16,483 bases of DNA. Source: Pseudomonadota bacterium. GTDB lineage: Bacteria > Pseudomonadota > Alphaproteobacteria > Rhodobacterales > Rhodobacteraceae. A program made the translations under genes and the position numbers. Below the pieces are notes generated by a model. That model saw nothing but the letters and a program-made list of their open reading frames with translations, did no database searches and was not told the DNA's origin. The DNA lies in NCBI GenBank assembly GCA_027592105.1, contig JAQCLA010000031.1, positions 1 to 16,483 of the forward strand, in the 5' to 3' direction. This document shows, one piece after another, positions 1 through 6,179 of this stretch (position 1 is its first letter; the number at the start of each line of letters is the position of its first letter).

Positions 1-483
1 ATCTGCTGCCTGTCCGAGGCCGCCTTGATCTTTGCCGGTGTCGCGGGCTTTGGCGCGCTCTCGGCGCTGGCCCCTTGGGTGATCGACGCGATGCGCTGGG
101 GGGGGGCTGCGTTTCTGGTGATCTATGGGCTGCGCAGCTTGCGCGCGGCGTGGCTGGCTGATGATGCGCTCGACACCGGCGGGGCGGCCAAAGGATCGCT
201 CCAAGCCGCCGTTGGCACGGCGCTGGTGCTGACTTGGGCAAATCCGCATGTCTATCTCGACACCGTCGGGCTGATCGGGGCGGTGGCGGCCACCTATGGG
301 CCGGGGCGTTGGATGTTCGGATTGGGAGCGCTGTCGGCGTCGGTAGTGTTTTTCATGTTGCTGGGCTTCGGGGCGCGCGGGCTTGCCCCGATTTTCGCCC
401 GCCCAAAGGCATGGCGCATCTTGGATGCGGTTGTGGGGGCCACGATGTTGGCGCTGGCTTTCAAGTTGATCATCACCGCCTGA
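1..483 (+). CDS. LysE/ArgO family amino-acid exporter, 5' end cut off
   Basis: The reading frame is already open at base 1 and ends with TGA at 481-483, so the N-terminus lies outside the window; about 160 C-terminal residues are visible. The protein is an integral inner-membrane permease of the LysE/RhtB superfamily, which exports basic amino acids or their analogues. Family marks seen are an LSEAALIFAGVAGFG-like stretch where the family has SDxxLIxxGxxGxG, the segment ANPHVYLDT matching the conserved NPHxYLDT of ArgO/LysE, and a C-terminal FARPKAWRILD segment. Three to four hydrophobic helices are visible. It is probably co-directional with the DMT permease that starts 34 bases later. A run of nine G bases lies in the frame at 98-106. 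ArgO-like is more likely than the RhtB branch because of NPHVYLDT; the substrate is not provable. Confidence 0.88.
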   Translation: MCCLSEAALIFAGVAGFGALSALAPWVIDAMRWGGAAFLVIYGLRSLRAAWLADDALDTGGAAKGSLQAAVGTALVLTWANPHVYLDTVGLIGAVAATYGPGRWMFGLGALSASVVFFMLLGFGARGLAPIFARPKAWRILDAVVGATMLALAFKLIITA

Positions 484-517
484 GCCGCTGGACACGCACC
501 ATGGCCTAGGTCATGTC

Positions 518-1459
518 ATGGACATGGCCCCGCTAACCCCCGACACCACACCTCCCGCCAGAGCGACGCCCGCCGCGCGACCGCTGGTCGGCGTCGCATG
601 GATGATCTTGACGGGCCTGTGTTTCGTCGCCGTCACAGCCAGTGTGAAGATGGTCGGCACCGAGGTGCCAGCCGCGCAATCGGCCTTTTTGCGCTATGCG
701 CTGGGGCTGATCTTTTTGATCCCGATGTGGCCTGCCGTGCGCGCGGCGCGTCTGGATCGGCGGACATGGGGGCTTTTCGGTCTGCGCGGGGCGTTTCACG
801 CCGTTGCGGTGATCTTGTGGTTTTATTCGATGACCCGCATCCCCATCGCCGATGTGACCGCGCTCAATTACCTCAACCCGATCTATGTGATGATCTTGGC
901 CGTGCTGTTTCTGGGCGAACGCTTGGGCCCGTGGCGGATCGGGGCGGTGGCTGCGGCCTTTGCCGGGACTTTGATCATCGTGCGGCCCGGCTTTCGCGAG
1001 ATCGATATCGGCCATATCGCGATGCTTTTCACCGCCATGGCGATGGCAGCCAGCTATTTCATGGCGAAATTCCTGACCGGCAAGGCCAAGCCGCAGGTGG
1101 TGGTCTTCATGCTTTCGGTGATCGTGCCGGTGATCTTGCTGCCCTTTGCGATCGCCGTCTGGGTGCCCGTGGGATGGGAGGTCTTGGGCTGGTTGTTCCT
1201 GACCGCCAGCCTTGCCACGGCGGGCCATTACACCATGACGCTGGCCTTCACAGCCGCGCCGCTGACGGTGACGCAACCTGTGACGTTCTTGCAGTTGATC
1301 TGGGCCACATCGCTGGGTGTGTTGGTTTTCGGCGAACCGGCGGATGGCTATGTGATGCTGGGCGGCGCGCTGATTATCGCGGCGATCAGCATCGTCACAT
1401 GGCGCGAGGCGCGGCGCAAAGCCCCGATCTTGCCGCCCGGCGATACGCCTGTCACGTGA
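518..1459 (+). CDS. EamA/DMT-family inner-membrane transporter
   Basis: This 313-residue protein has a hydrophilic proline/alanine-rich N-terminal tail of about 22 residues followed by roughly ten hydrophobic segments arranged as two EamA repeats (about residues 25-155 and 165-295). This is the normal length and build of drug/metabolite transporter (DMT) permeases. The end of the first repeat shows the typical ALNYLNPIYVMILAVLFLGE pattern with a glutamate after the leucine-rich helix; the second repeat has the matching LIWATSLGVLVFGE. Members move small metabolites or amino acids across the inner membrane; the substrate cannot be read from sequence. The ATG at 518 gives the full length; an in-frame ATG at 524 would remove only two residues, and no strong ribosome binding site separates them. 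It follows the LysE-type exporter by 34 bases and may share its transcript. Confidence 0.88.
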   Translation: MDMAPLTPDTTPPARATPAARPLVGVAWMILTGLCFVAVTASVKMVGTEVPAAQSAFLRYALGLIFLIPMWPAVRAARLDRRTWGLFGLRGAFHAVAVILWFYSMTRIPIADVTALNYLNPIYVMILAVLFLGERLGPWRIGAVAAAFAGTLIIVRPGFREIDIGHIAMLFTAMAMAASYFMAKFLTGKAKPQVVVFMLSVIVPVILLPFAIAVWVPVGWEVLGWLFLTASLATAGHYTMTLAFTAAPLTVTQPVTFLQLIWATSLGVLVFGEPADGYVMLGGALIIAAISIVTWREARRKAPILPPGDTPVT

Positions 1460-1608
1460 ATGTCATTTTTCGTTTCGCCTGCAAATTGTGCATCTGCGCA
1501 CCTAGCCGCCCAAGCTGACGCCAGTGACGCGCGTGATCGCGCCTTTGGGTGACACATTGCTTGCCTTGCTGGCGCCACGCGGATCGAGTGAGCTGGCGGA
1601 GGAACGAC

Positions 1609-2301
1609 ATGACCTTGGAAGCAGTGATTTTCAGCGGCATCGGCACGCTGGCAGAAGTTGCCGAGCTTGACCGCGCGGCGTGGAATGCAGCCTTCCGCAC
1701 GCATGGGATCGCTTGGAACTGGTCTTGGGACGTCTATGCCGAATTGATGCGGCACGGTGGCGATCGCCAGCTTGCCGCGCGATACGGGGCGCATCTGGGC
1801 CAAGTGGTGGATGCAGAGACATTGGACCGCACCCATCAACGCCAATTCGCAACAATGCTGGCCGGTGGTGTGCCCCTGCGCCCGGGTGTGGCGCGGGTGA
1901 TGAATTGGGCGGCGCGCGGCGGTGTGAAGCTGGCGCTGGTCAGCCGCTCGGAAATGGAGCCGGTGCGCGCGCTGTTGAAAGCTACGGCGCGCGAACGCGG
2001 CGGCGTGGCCTTCGATGTCGCGATCTTGCGCGACGATGCAAGCCATATGGCCCCCCATCCTGCAGGGATGGTGGCCGCAATCACCAAGCTGGGCATCGGG
2101 CAAGGGCGCGCCGTGGCGGTCGTCGATACCGCGTTGACGCGCGAGGCGGCGCAAGGGGCTGGCCTGCCTTATGTCGCTTTTCCCGGACGCTTGGCCGAAA
2201 GCGATGCGGATGTGTTCAGCACCACCGACATGTCACATGCCCTGAGCCCCGAGGCGCTCACATCGGCATGGCGCGGGATGAGGAACCAAGCGGCGGAATA
2301 A
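1609..2301 (+). CDS. HAD-fold protein with lost catalytic aspartates
   Basis: This 230-residue protein is built like a CbbY/phosphoglycolate-phosphatase-type HAD protein: motif I region at residues 6-14, a helical cap at about 15-90, a Rossmann core at about 90-200. The ATG at 1609 was chosen because GGAGG at 1598-1602 sits 6 bases upstream; the frame is open further upstream but that part has no HAD similarity. Motif I reads VIFSGIGTL instead of the usual hhhDxDGTL, so the nucleophile aspartate is Ser9 and the acid/base aspartate is Ile11. Motif II keeps Ser112 (LVSRSEM). The motif III lysine is not seen in MAPHPAG (residues 147-153). Motif IV keeps one aspartate, Asp173, in VVDTALTREAA. Ordinary phosphatase chemistry is therefore unlikely. 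From memory, Rhodobacterales carry a related group with a similarly altered motif I, so this may be a conserved pseudoenzyme rather than a decaying gene. Confidence 0.8.
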   Translation: MTLEAVIFSGIGTLAEVAELDRAAWNAAFRTHGIAWNWSWDVYAELMRHGGDRQLAARYGAHLGQVVDAETLDRTHQRQFATMLAGGVPLRPGVARVMNWAARGGVKLALVSRSEMEPVRALLKATARERGGVAFDVAILRDDASHMAPHPAGMVAAITKLGIGQGRAVAVVDTALTREAAQGAGLPYVAFPGRLAESDADVFSTTDMSHALSPEALTSAWRGMRNQAAE

Positions 2302-2395
2302 GCACTGCGCGCGCGGTCAGTTGATCTGGCGCAAAGCGCAATGCGTGCCACCCCTTATGCTCGGGCCATCAAGGACCGAGAGCAAAGGGCTACAA

Positions 2396-2638
2396 ATGTC
2401 ACATACACCGCATGAATTGGCCGAGGATTTTCCGGGTGCCAGCGACCAGATCCACGCCTTGAAGCTGGCCAATCCGCATTTCGCACGGCTGATCGCAAGC
2501 TATCACGACATCAACCGTTCTGTGCATCGGGCCGAAACGGGGATCGATCCCGTCGATGATGTCACCGCGCAGAAAATGCGCAAAGAGCGGATGATGTTGA
2601 AAGATGAGATCGCGGGCATGCTGGCCAAGGCCGGGTAG
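2396..2638 (+). CDS. DUF465 / YdcH family small protein
   Basis: An 80-residue, charged, probably all-helical cytoplasmic protein. The sequence has the DUF465 (YdcH) pattern: an N-terminal part with HALKLANPHFARLIASYHDINR, where the family has a conserved HFxxLxxxYxxLxxxI stretch, then a short linker and a C-terminal helix rich in K, R, E and M (KMRKERMMLKDEIAGML). The function of this family is unknown. The ATG at 2396 is preceded by an AAAGGG ribosome binding site at 2384-2389; the longer open frame upstream has no supporting features. It is followed by a convergent intergenic stem-loop and a minus-strand gene. Confidence 0.85.
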   Translation: MSHTPHELAEDFPGASDQIHALKLANPHFARLIASYHDINRSVHRAETGIDPVDDVTAQKMRKERMMLKDEIAGMLAKAG

Positions 2639-2650
2639 GATGGCGCGATC

Positions 2651-2692
2651 GGCGGGGGCGCTGCCCCCGTCACGTTCCGGGACTCCCCCGGG
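2651..2692. terminator. Two tandem stem-loops between convergent genes
   Basis: Stem 1 pairs 2651-2659 with 2663-2671 around a three-base loop (core CGGGGGC/GCCCCCG). Stem 2 pairs CCGGG at 2677-2681 with CCCGG at 2687-2691. They lie between the convergent ends of the DUF465 gene (2638) and the CoxG-like gene (2724), where a bidirectional terminator is expected. No long T run follows. The flanking text GGATATTTATGAAACGAAGA resembles a sequence I remember as recurring between genes of Rhodobacterales; that is memory, not a search. Confidence 0.55.
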
Positions 2693-2723
2693 ATATTTAT
2701 GAAACGAAGAAGCGGATGCGCCT

Positions 2724-3191
2724 TCAGCTTTGCGCGACGGGTGCATCACCTTCGAGGCGGTTCTGAAAACGCTCGAAGAACTGATCGGCCATTTTTTGCG
2801 CAAAGCTATCGACAAGGCGCGAGCCAAGCTGGGCGATCTTGCCGCCGACCTTGGCGCTGACGTCATAGGTGAGCACGGTGCCGCCTGTCGCGGCGTCGTC
2901 GCTCAGGCGCACTTGCGCGCCACCTTTGGCGAATCCCGCGACACCGCCTTTGCCTTCGCCCGCGATGGTGTAGCTCTCGCCCGGCACGATATCGGAAAGT
3001 GTCACCTCGCCGCGAAAGGTGGCTTTGACCGGGCCGACTTTCTGCGTGACGGTGGCGGCGAAACCCTCTTCGGGGGAACCGGTCAGCTCGTCACAGCCGG
3101 GGATGCAGGCCTTGAGCACCTCGGCATCGTTGAGTGCAGCCCAAACGGTCATCCGATCGGCCGCGATGACGCGGCTTGCATGCATTTCCAT
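2724..3191 (-). CDS. CoxG-like SRPBCC domain protein
   Basis: A 155-residue protein with the CoxG (carbon monoxide dehydrogenase subunit G) pattern of the START/SRPBCC fold. It begins MEMHASRVIAADRMTVWAAL (residues 1-20), then has VLKACIPGCDEL, a family hallmark, and later AKVGGKIAQLGSRLVDSFAQKMADQFFERF, matching the conserved C-terminal helix that closes the hydrophobic pocket. The start is set by AAAGGA about seven bases before the ATG (complement of 3189-3191). In CO dehydrogenase operons CoxG helps anchor or mature the enzyme at the membrane, but no cox structural genes are present here, and stand-alone members are common and uncharacterised. It lies 57 bases downstream of pccR on the same strand and could share its transcript, which would put it under PccR autoregulation. 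A lipid or acyl-CoA binding role is speculation. Confidence 0.87.
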   Translation of the reverse strand: MEMHASRVIAADRMTVWAALNDAEVLKACIPGCDELTGSPEEGFAATVTQKVGPVKATFRGEVTLSDIVPGESYTIAGEGKGGVAGFAKGGAQVRLSDDAATGGTVLTYDVSAKVGGKIAQLGSRLVDSFAQKMADQFFERFQNRLEGDAPVAQS

Positions 3192-3248
3192 TGGCTTGTC
3201 CTTTCTCGCTGGTGTTGCAGCAGCAGTAGGGCCGCGTGACGCATGAGG

Positions 3249-4643
3249 TCAACGCTTGATCTCATAGGGCAGTGTGCCGCGCCGATTGGGATCGACGATC
3301 AATTGCCGCTCAAGCGGTGGCACGGCGCGTTGGTGGCACTGGACGCGCTCGCAGATCCGGCACGAAATCCCGATGGGCTGAAAGGCGCTGTCGCGGTCGA
3401 GGTCGAGCCCATCGGCATAGACCAGATCGGCGGCATGCTTGACCTCGCAACCCAGCGAAATGGCAAAACGGCGCTGCGGCGTGCCCCATGCGCCGCCCGC
3501 TTTCGATACATCGCGCGCCAAGATCACATAGCGCACCCCATCGGGGGTTTCGGCCAGTTGGCGCAGAAAACGGGTCGGTGTCTCGAAGGCTTGATGCACG
3601 TTCCACAAGGGGCAGGCGCCGCCGAAACGGGCGAATTGCAGGCGCGTCGCGGAATGGCGCTTGGTCACCGTGCCCGCCTGATCGACGCGGGCGAAGAAAA
3701 ACGGAATGCCCTTGGCACCGGGGCGTTGCAGGGTGGAAAGCCTGTGGGCCACCTGTTCGATCGAGGCGCCGAACTGGATCGAGAGGCGCTCCAGATCATG
3801 GCGTGTCTCGCGCGCGGCGGCGGCAAAGCGCGTATAGGGCATCAAGACGGCGCCGGCGAAGTAATTGGCCATGCCGATGCGCGCGATCTCGCGGCTTGTG
3901 TCGGATTGAAAGCGCGCCAGATCAAGCGTCGCCTCGATCAGCTGCCCCTGCCCCAAAAGCGCATATTGATGCAAAAGCTGAAAGCGTTGTGTTTCAGGGG
4001 CCGCGCGGGGGCTGAGCGTGAGGATGCGGGTGATCGGGTCATAGGCGCGCACGCCTTGGCCTGCCTCATGGCGGATGACGACGCCCATTGCGGCCAGCAC
4101 ATCTTGGGTATGAGCGGCCAGATCGCCCGCGGCTTTCTGCGCGAAACGCTCGGCGGCGCGGTCGACCGCATCGATGTAATTATCGCAATAATGAAAGAAA
4201 TCACGCACCTCTTCCCAAGGGGAAGGGGCGGCAAGGCGATCTTGGCCCAAAGCCTCGTCCAGCGAGGCCAGCCGCTCATGGGTCTGGCGATAAGCGCGGT
4301 GCAGATCGAGAAAGGCGCGCGCCAAGGCGGGTGCGTTGGAGGCGGCAAGCCTGAGATCGGCCAGCGCCGGGGCGCTATCGGCGAAAATCGGATCGGCCAG
4401 CGCCTCGCGCATGTCGGAAACAAGCCGCTCGGCATCGCCTGCGCGCAATTCGGTGACATCGACGCCAAATTCCTGCGCCAACCCCAAAACTACGGCGGTG
4501 GAGACCGGGCGGTTATTGTTCTCCATCTGGTTGAGATAGGGCAGCGAGACCGCGAGCTTGGCCGCGAAATCCTTTTGCGTCAGCGCAAGGCGCGTACGAA
4601 TTTCGCGCAGCTTGGCACCGGCATAAAGCTTGGCTGGGGACAT
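3249..4643 (-). CDS. pccR: PccR, ScfR-family regulator of propionyl-CoA carboxylase
   Basis: A 464-residue cytoplasmic DNA-binding protein. Residues 8-62 form an XRE-type helix-turn-helix (KLREIRTRLALTQKDFAAKL followed by SLPYLNQMENNNRPVS). The middle, about 150-270, corresponds to the IrrE N-terminal-like domain but has no HExxH protease motif (FQLLHQYALL at 221-230). The C-terminal part is DUF2083, ending in a cysteine cluster at Cys428, Cys431 and Cys436 followed by QRAVPPL. This architecture defines the short-chain fatty acyl-CoA regulators (ScfR: RamB, MccR, PccR). In R. sphaeroides PccR is required for raised pccB expression on propionate or acetate. I chose the ATG at complement 4641-4643 because GGAGG precedes it and because the open frame further upstream runs through the operator-like repeats at 4660-4699. 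Linkage to pccB, one gene away, supports the name. Confidence 0.92.
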   Translation of the reverse strand: MSPAKLYAGAKLREIRTRLALTQKDFAAKLAVSLPYLNQMENNNRPVSTAVVLGLAQEFGVDVTELRAGDAERLVSDMREALADPIFADSAPALADLRLAASNAPALARAFLDLHRAYRQTHERLASLDEALGQDRLAAPSPWEEVRDFFHYCDNYIDAVDRAAERFAQKAAGDLAAHTQDVLAAMGVVIRHEAGQGVRAYDPITRILTLSPRAAPETQRFQLLHQYALLGQGQLIEATLDLARFQSDTSREIARIGMANYFAGAVLMPYTRFAAAARETRHDLERLSIQFGASIEQVAHRLSTLQRPGAKGIPFFFARVDQAGTVTKRHSATRLQFARFGGACPLWNVHQAFETPTRFLRQLAETPDGVRYVILARDVSKAGGAWGTPQRRFAISLGCEVKHAADLVYADGLDLDRDSAFQPIGISCRICERVQCHQRAVPPLERQLIVDPNRRGTLPYEIKR

Positions 4644-4659
4644 GCGGCCTCCGGAAAAG

Positions 4660-4699
4660 TTTGCAACCCTATTTGCACGGTTTGCAAAACTTTGCGCAA
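4660..4699 (-). promoter_or_regulatory. Predicted PccR operator in front of pccR
   Basis: Read in the direction of pccR, the region holds CGTGCAAA (complement of 4672-4679), four bases, then GTTGCAAA (complement of 4660-4667). These match 6 and 7 of 8 positions of the published R. sphaeroides motif TTTGCAAA-X4-TTTGCAAA with the exact spacing. Upstream of them lie a perfect TTTGCAAA (4681-4688) and a TTTGCGCAA box (4691-4699). The nearest box ends only 16 bases before the pccR ATG, so bound protein would probably cover the promoter or transcription start, which suggests autorepression. The operator fills most of the 59-base gap between the MFS stop codon and the pccR start. Confidence 0.75.
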
Positions 4700-4702
4700 G
4701 TC

Positions 4703-5917
4703 TTAGCGCGCCAAAAATTGGTCGCGCTTGATCGTGTAGATGATCGCCGCCACAGCACAAAGCGACGCAATCAGCATGATCATGATGAGGGGATAGGCGC
4801 CATTGCCCCCCTCGAGCAGGCTACCGGCCAAGGCAGAAAGCGCCGCGCCGCCGCCCACCATCATCGCACCACCCAGCCCGCTTGCCGTGCCTGCCAGATG
4901 CGGACGCACCGACAACATGCCGGATGTGGCATTTGGCAAGACCATGCCATTGCCCAAGCCCACGAAGGTCATGAAGCCAAAAAAGATGAAGGCCGTCTTG
5001 AACCCGATGAGGAACATCAAAAGCGAGACGATCAGACCGCTGGCAGAGATCAGCGCGCCGATAAGGATCATGGTGTTGATGCCAAGGCGCATCGAATAGC
5101 GGCCCGATATCCAATTGCCGAAAAAATAACCCAAGGCGGGCGCGCCGAAGTAAAAACCAACTTCGGTCGGCGAGAGGTGAAACACCTGAGAGCCCACATA
5201 AGGCGCGCCGCCCAAATAGGCGAAAAACGCACCCGACGCGAAAGCCGCCGCCAAGCAATAGCCCCAAAAGCGGCGCGAGGCCAAAAGCTCGGGGTATTCG
5301 CGCAGTTGCGCGGCAAAGCTGCCCGATTTCCGCGCCGCCGTCTCGCCCAGATCGCGCCATGTGAGGCCCAAGACCAAAACGCCCAAGAGAAAGAGCATCC
5401 AAAAATTCGCCTGCCAGCCAAAGCTTTCGTCAAGAACGCCGCCAAAGGCCGGGCCAATCATCGGCACGATCGCCATGCCCATTGTAACATAGCCGATCTG
5501 ACTTGCGGCTTGATCGGCGGGGTACATATCGCGCACCACGGCCCGACCCAGCACCAACCCGGCGACAACGACGGCCTGGAGCATGCGGAAAAACAGGAAA
5601 ATCTCGATATTCGGGGCAAATATGCAGCCCAGCGTCGCGACAAGGAAAATCGCCACGCCGCCCAAGAGGACAGGCCGCCGCCCGTAGCGGTCCGAGATCG
5701 GGCCGATGAAGATCTGCAACACGGCATTGACGCCGAGGTAAAGCGCGACCGACAGCTGCATCAGCCGATAATCTGTCTCGAAATATGTGGTCATGCGCGG
5801 CAGCGATGGCAAAAAGATATTCATCGACAGCGCACCAAGGCCGGTGAGCAAGATCAGCGTGAAAATATGCGGCGGGGTCGTGCTGTCGAGAAACCGCACC
5901 GGGACATGTGGAGCCAT
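4703..5917 (-). CDS. Bcr/CflA-type MFS efflux transporter
   Basis: A 404-residue major facilitator with about twelve hydrophobic segments. MFS motif A is clear after the second helix (GPISDRYGRRPVLLGG, about residues 97-112), and the N-terminal NIFLPSLPRM followed by QLSVALYLGVNAVLQIFIGP is typical of the Bcr/CflA drug-resistance branch. The fifth helix region GMAIVPMIGPAFGGVLDE is the antiporter motif C type (GxxxGPxxGG), which points to proton-coupled export. The start is the ATG at complement 5915-5917; the ribosome binding site is weak. The gene lies between pccR and pccB, is read in the same direction as pccR, and diverges from pccB across 262 bases that contain the PccR boxes. It might therefore be part of the PccR response, for example exporting an acid or toxic acyl product, but the substrate is not shown. 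Confidence 0.88.
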   Translation of the reverse strand: MAPHVPVRFLDSTTPPHIFTLILLTGLGALSMNIFLPSLPRMTTYFETDYRLMQLSVALYLGVNAVLQIFIGPISDRYGRRPVLLGGVAIFLVATLGCIFAPNIEIFLFFRMLQAVVVAGLVLGRAVVRDMYPADQAASQIGYVTMGMAIVPMIGPAFGGVLDESFGWQANFWMLFLLGVLVLGLTWRDLGETAARKSGSFAAQLREYPELLASRRFWGYCLAAAFASGAFFAYLGGAPYVGSQVFHLSPTEVGFYFGAPALGYFFGNWISGRYSMRLGINTMILIGALISASGLIVSLLMFLIGFKTAFIFFGFMTFVGLGNGMVLPNATSGMLSVRPHLAGTASGLGGAMMVGGGAALSALAGSLLEGGNGAYPLIMIMLIASLCAVAAIIYTIKRDQFLAR

Positions 5918-6014
5918 GTGAACGGGTTATGCCTTTGGCGCGACTTGGTCCAGCCCCCAGCGACATTTCCCGATCGCGTCCTTGTCTGACGCTCTGTCGC
6001 GCCCCGATCGGCCA

Positions 6015-6071
6015 TTTGCAGTTTTGCAAAATTACACAAAATCACGCAAACACATTTGCAAATATGCGCAA
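6015..6071 (+). promoter_or_regulatory. Predicted PccR operator region of pccB
   Basis: Two clusters are visible. Cluster A has TTTGCAGT (6015-6022) directly followed by a perfect TTTGCAAA (6023-6030). Cluster B has CACGCAAA (6043-6050), the four bases CACA, then a perfect TTTGCAAA (6055-6062), which fits the published TTTGCAAA-X4-TTTGCAAA motif with a degenerate left half; TATGCGCAA (6063-6071) follows directly, echoing the TTTGCGCAA box at pccR. The last perfect box ends 117 bases before the pccB ATG. A further TTTGCACA lies at 6084-6091. The region also lies about 100-150 bases upstream of the divergent MFS gene. I could not define convincing -35 and -10 boxes. Confidence 0.75.
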
Positions 6072-6118
6072 TCCGACTCGCGCTTTGCACAAGGCGCGCC
6101 TAGGGTCCGGCGAGATCG

Positions 6119-6146
6119 GGGAATGCCGCTGTGCGATACCATTCCC
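6119..6146 (+). other. Inverted repeat in the pccB leader
   Basis: GGGAATG at 6119-6125 pairs perfectly with CATTCCC at 6140-6146 around a 14-base loop. It lies between the operator region and the pccB ribosome binding site (GGAAGGA around 6166-6172). It could be an mRNA leader hairpin or a second protein-binding palindrome; nothing in the sequence decides between them, and a 7-base match may be chance. Confidence 0.3.
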
Positions 6147-6179
6147 AGACGGGGCAAGGCCGACGGGGAAGGAACGCGC

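Noticed and set aside
1478..1500. CTGCAAAT, TGTGCA and CTGCGCA boxes before the HAD gene as a possible PccR site
   Set aside because: The boxes are degenerate, the spacing does not fit, and the gene has no link to propionate use.
3243..4706. Long plus-strand open frame opposite pccR
   Set aside because: The minus strand encodes a full ScfR-type regulator with helix-turn-helix and the C-terminal cysteine motif; the plus frame has no recognisable features.
4661..5989. Plus-strand open frame opposite the MFS gene
   Set aside because: The product is a low-complexity His/Gln/Arg-rich sequence, the expected mirror of hydrophobic membrane helices.
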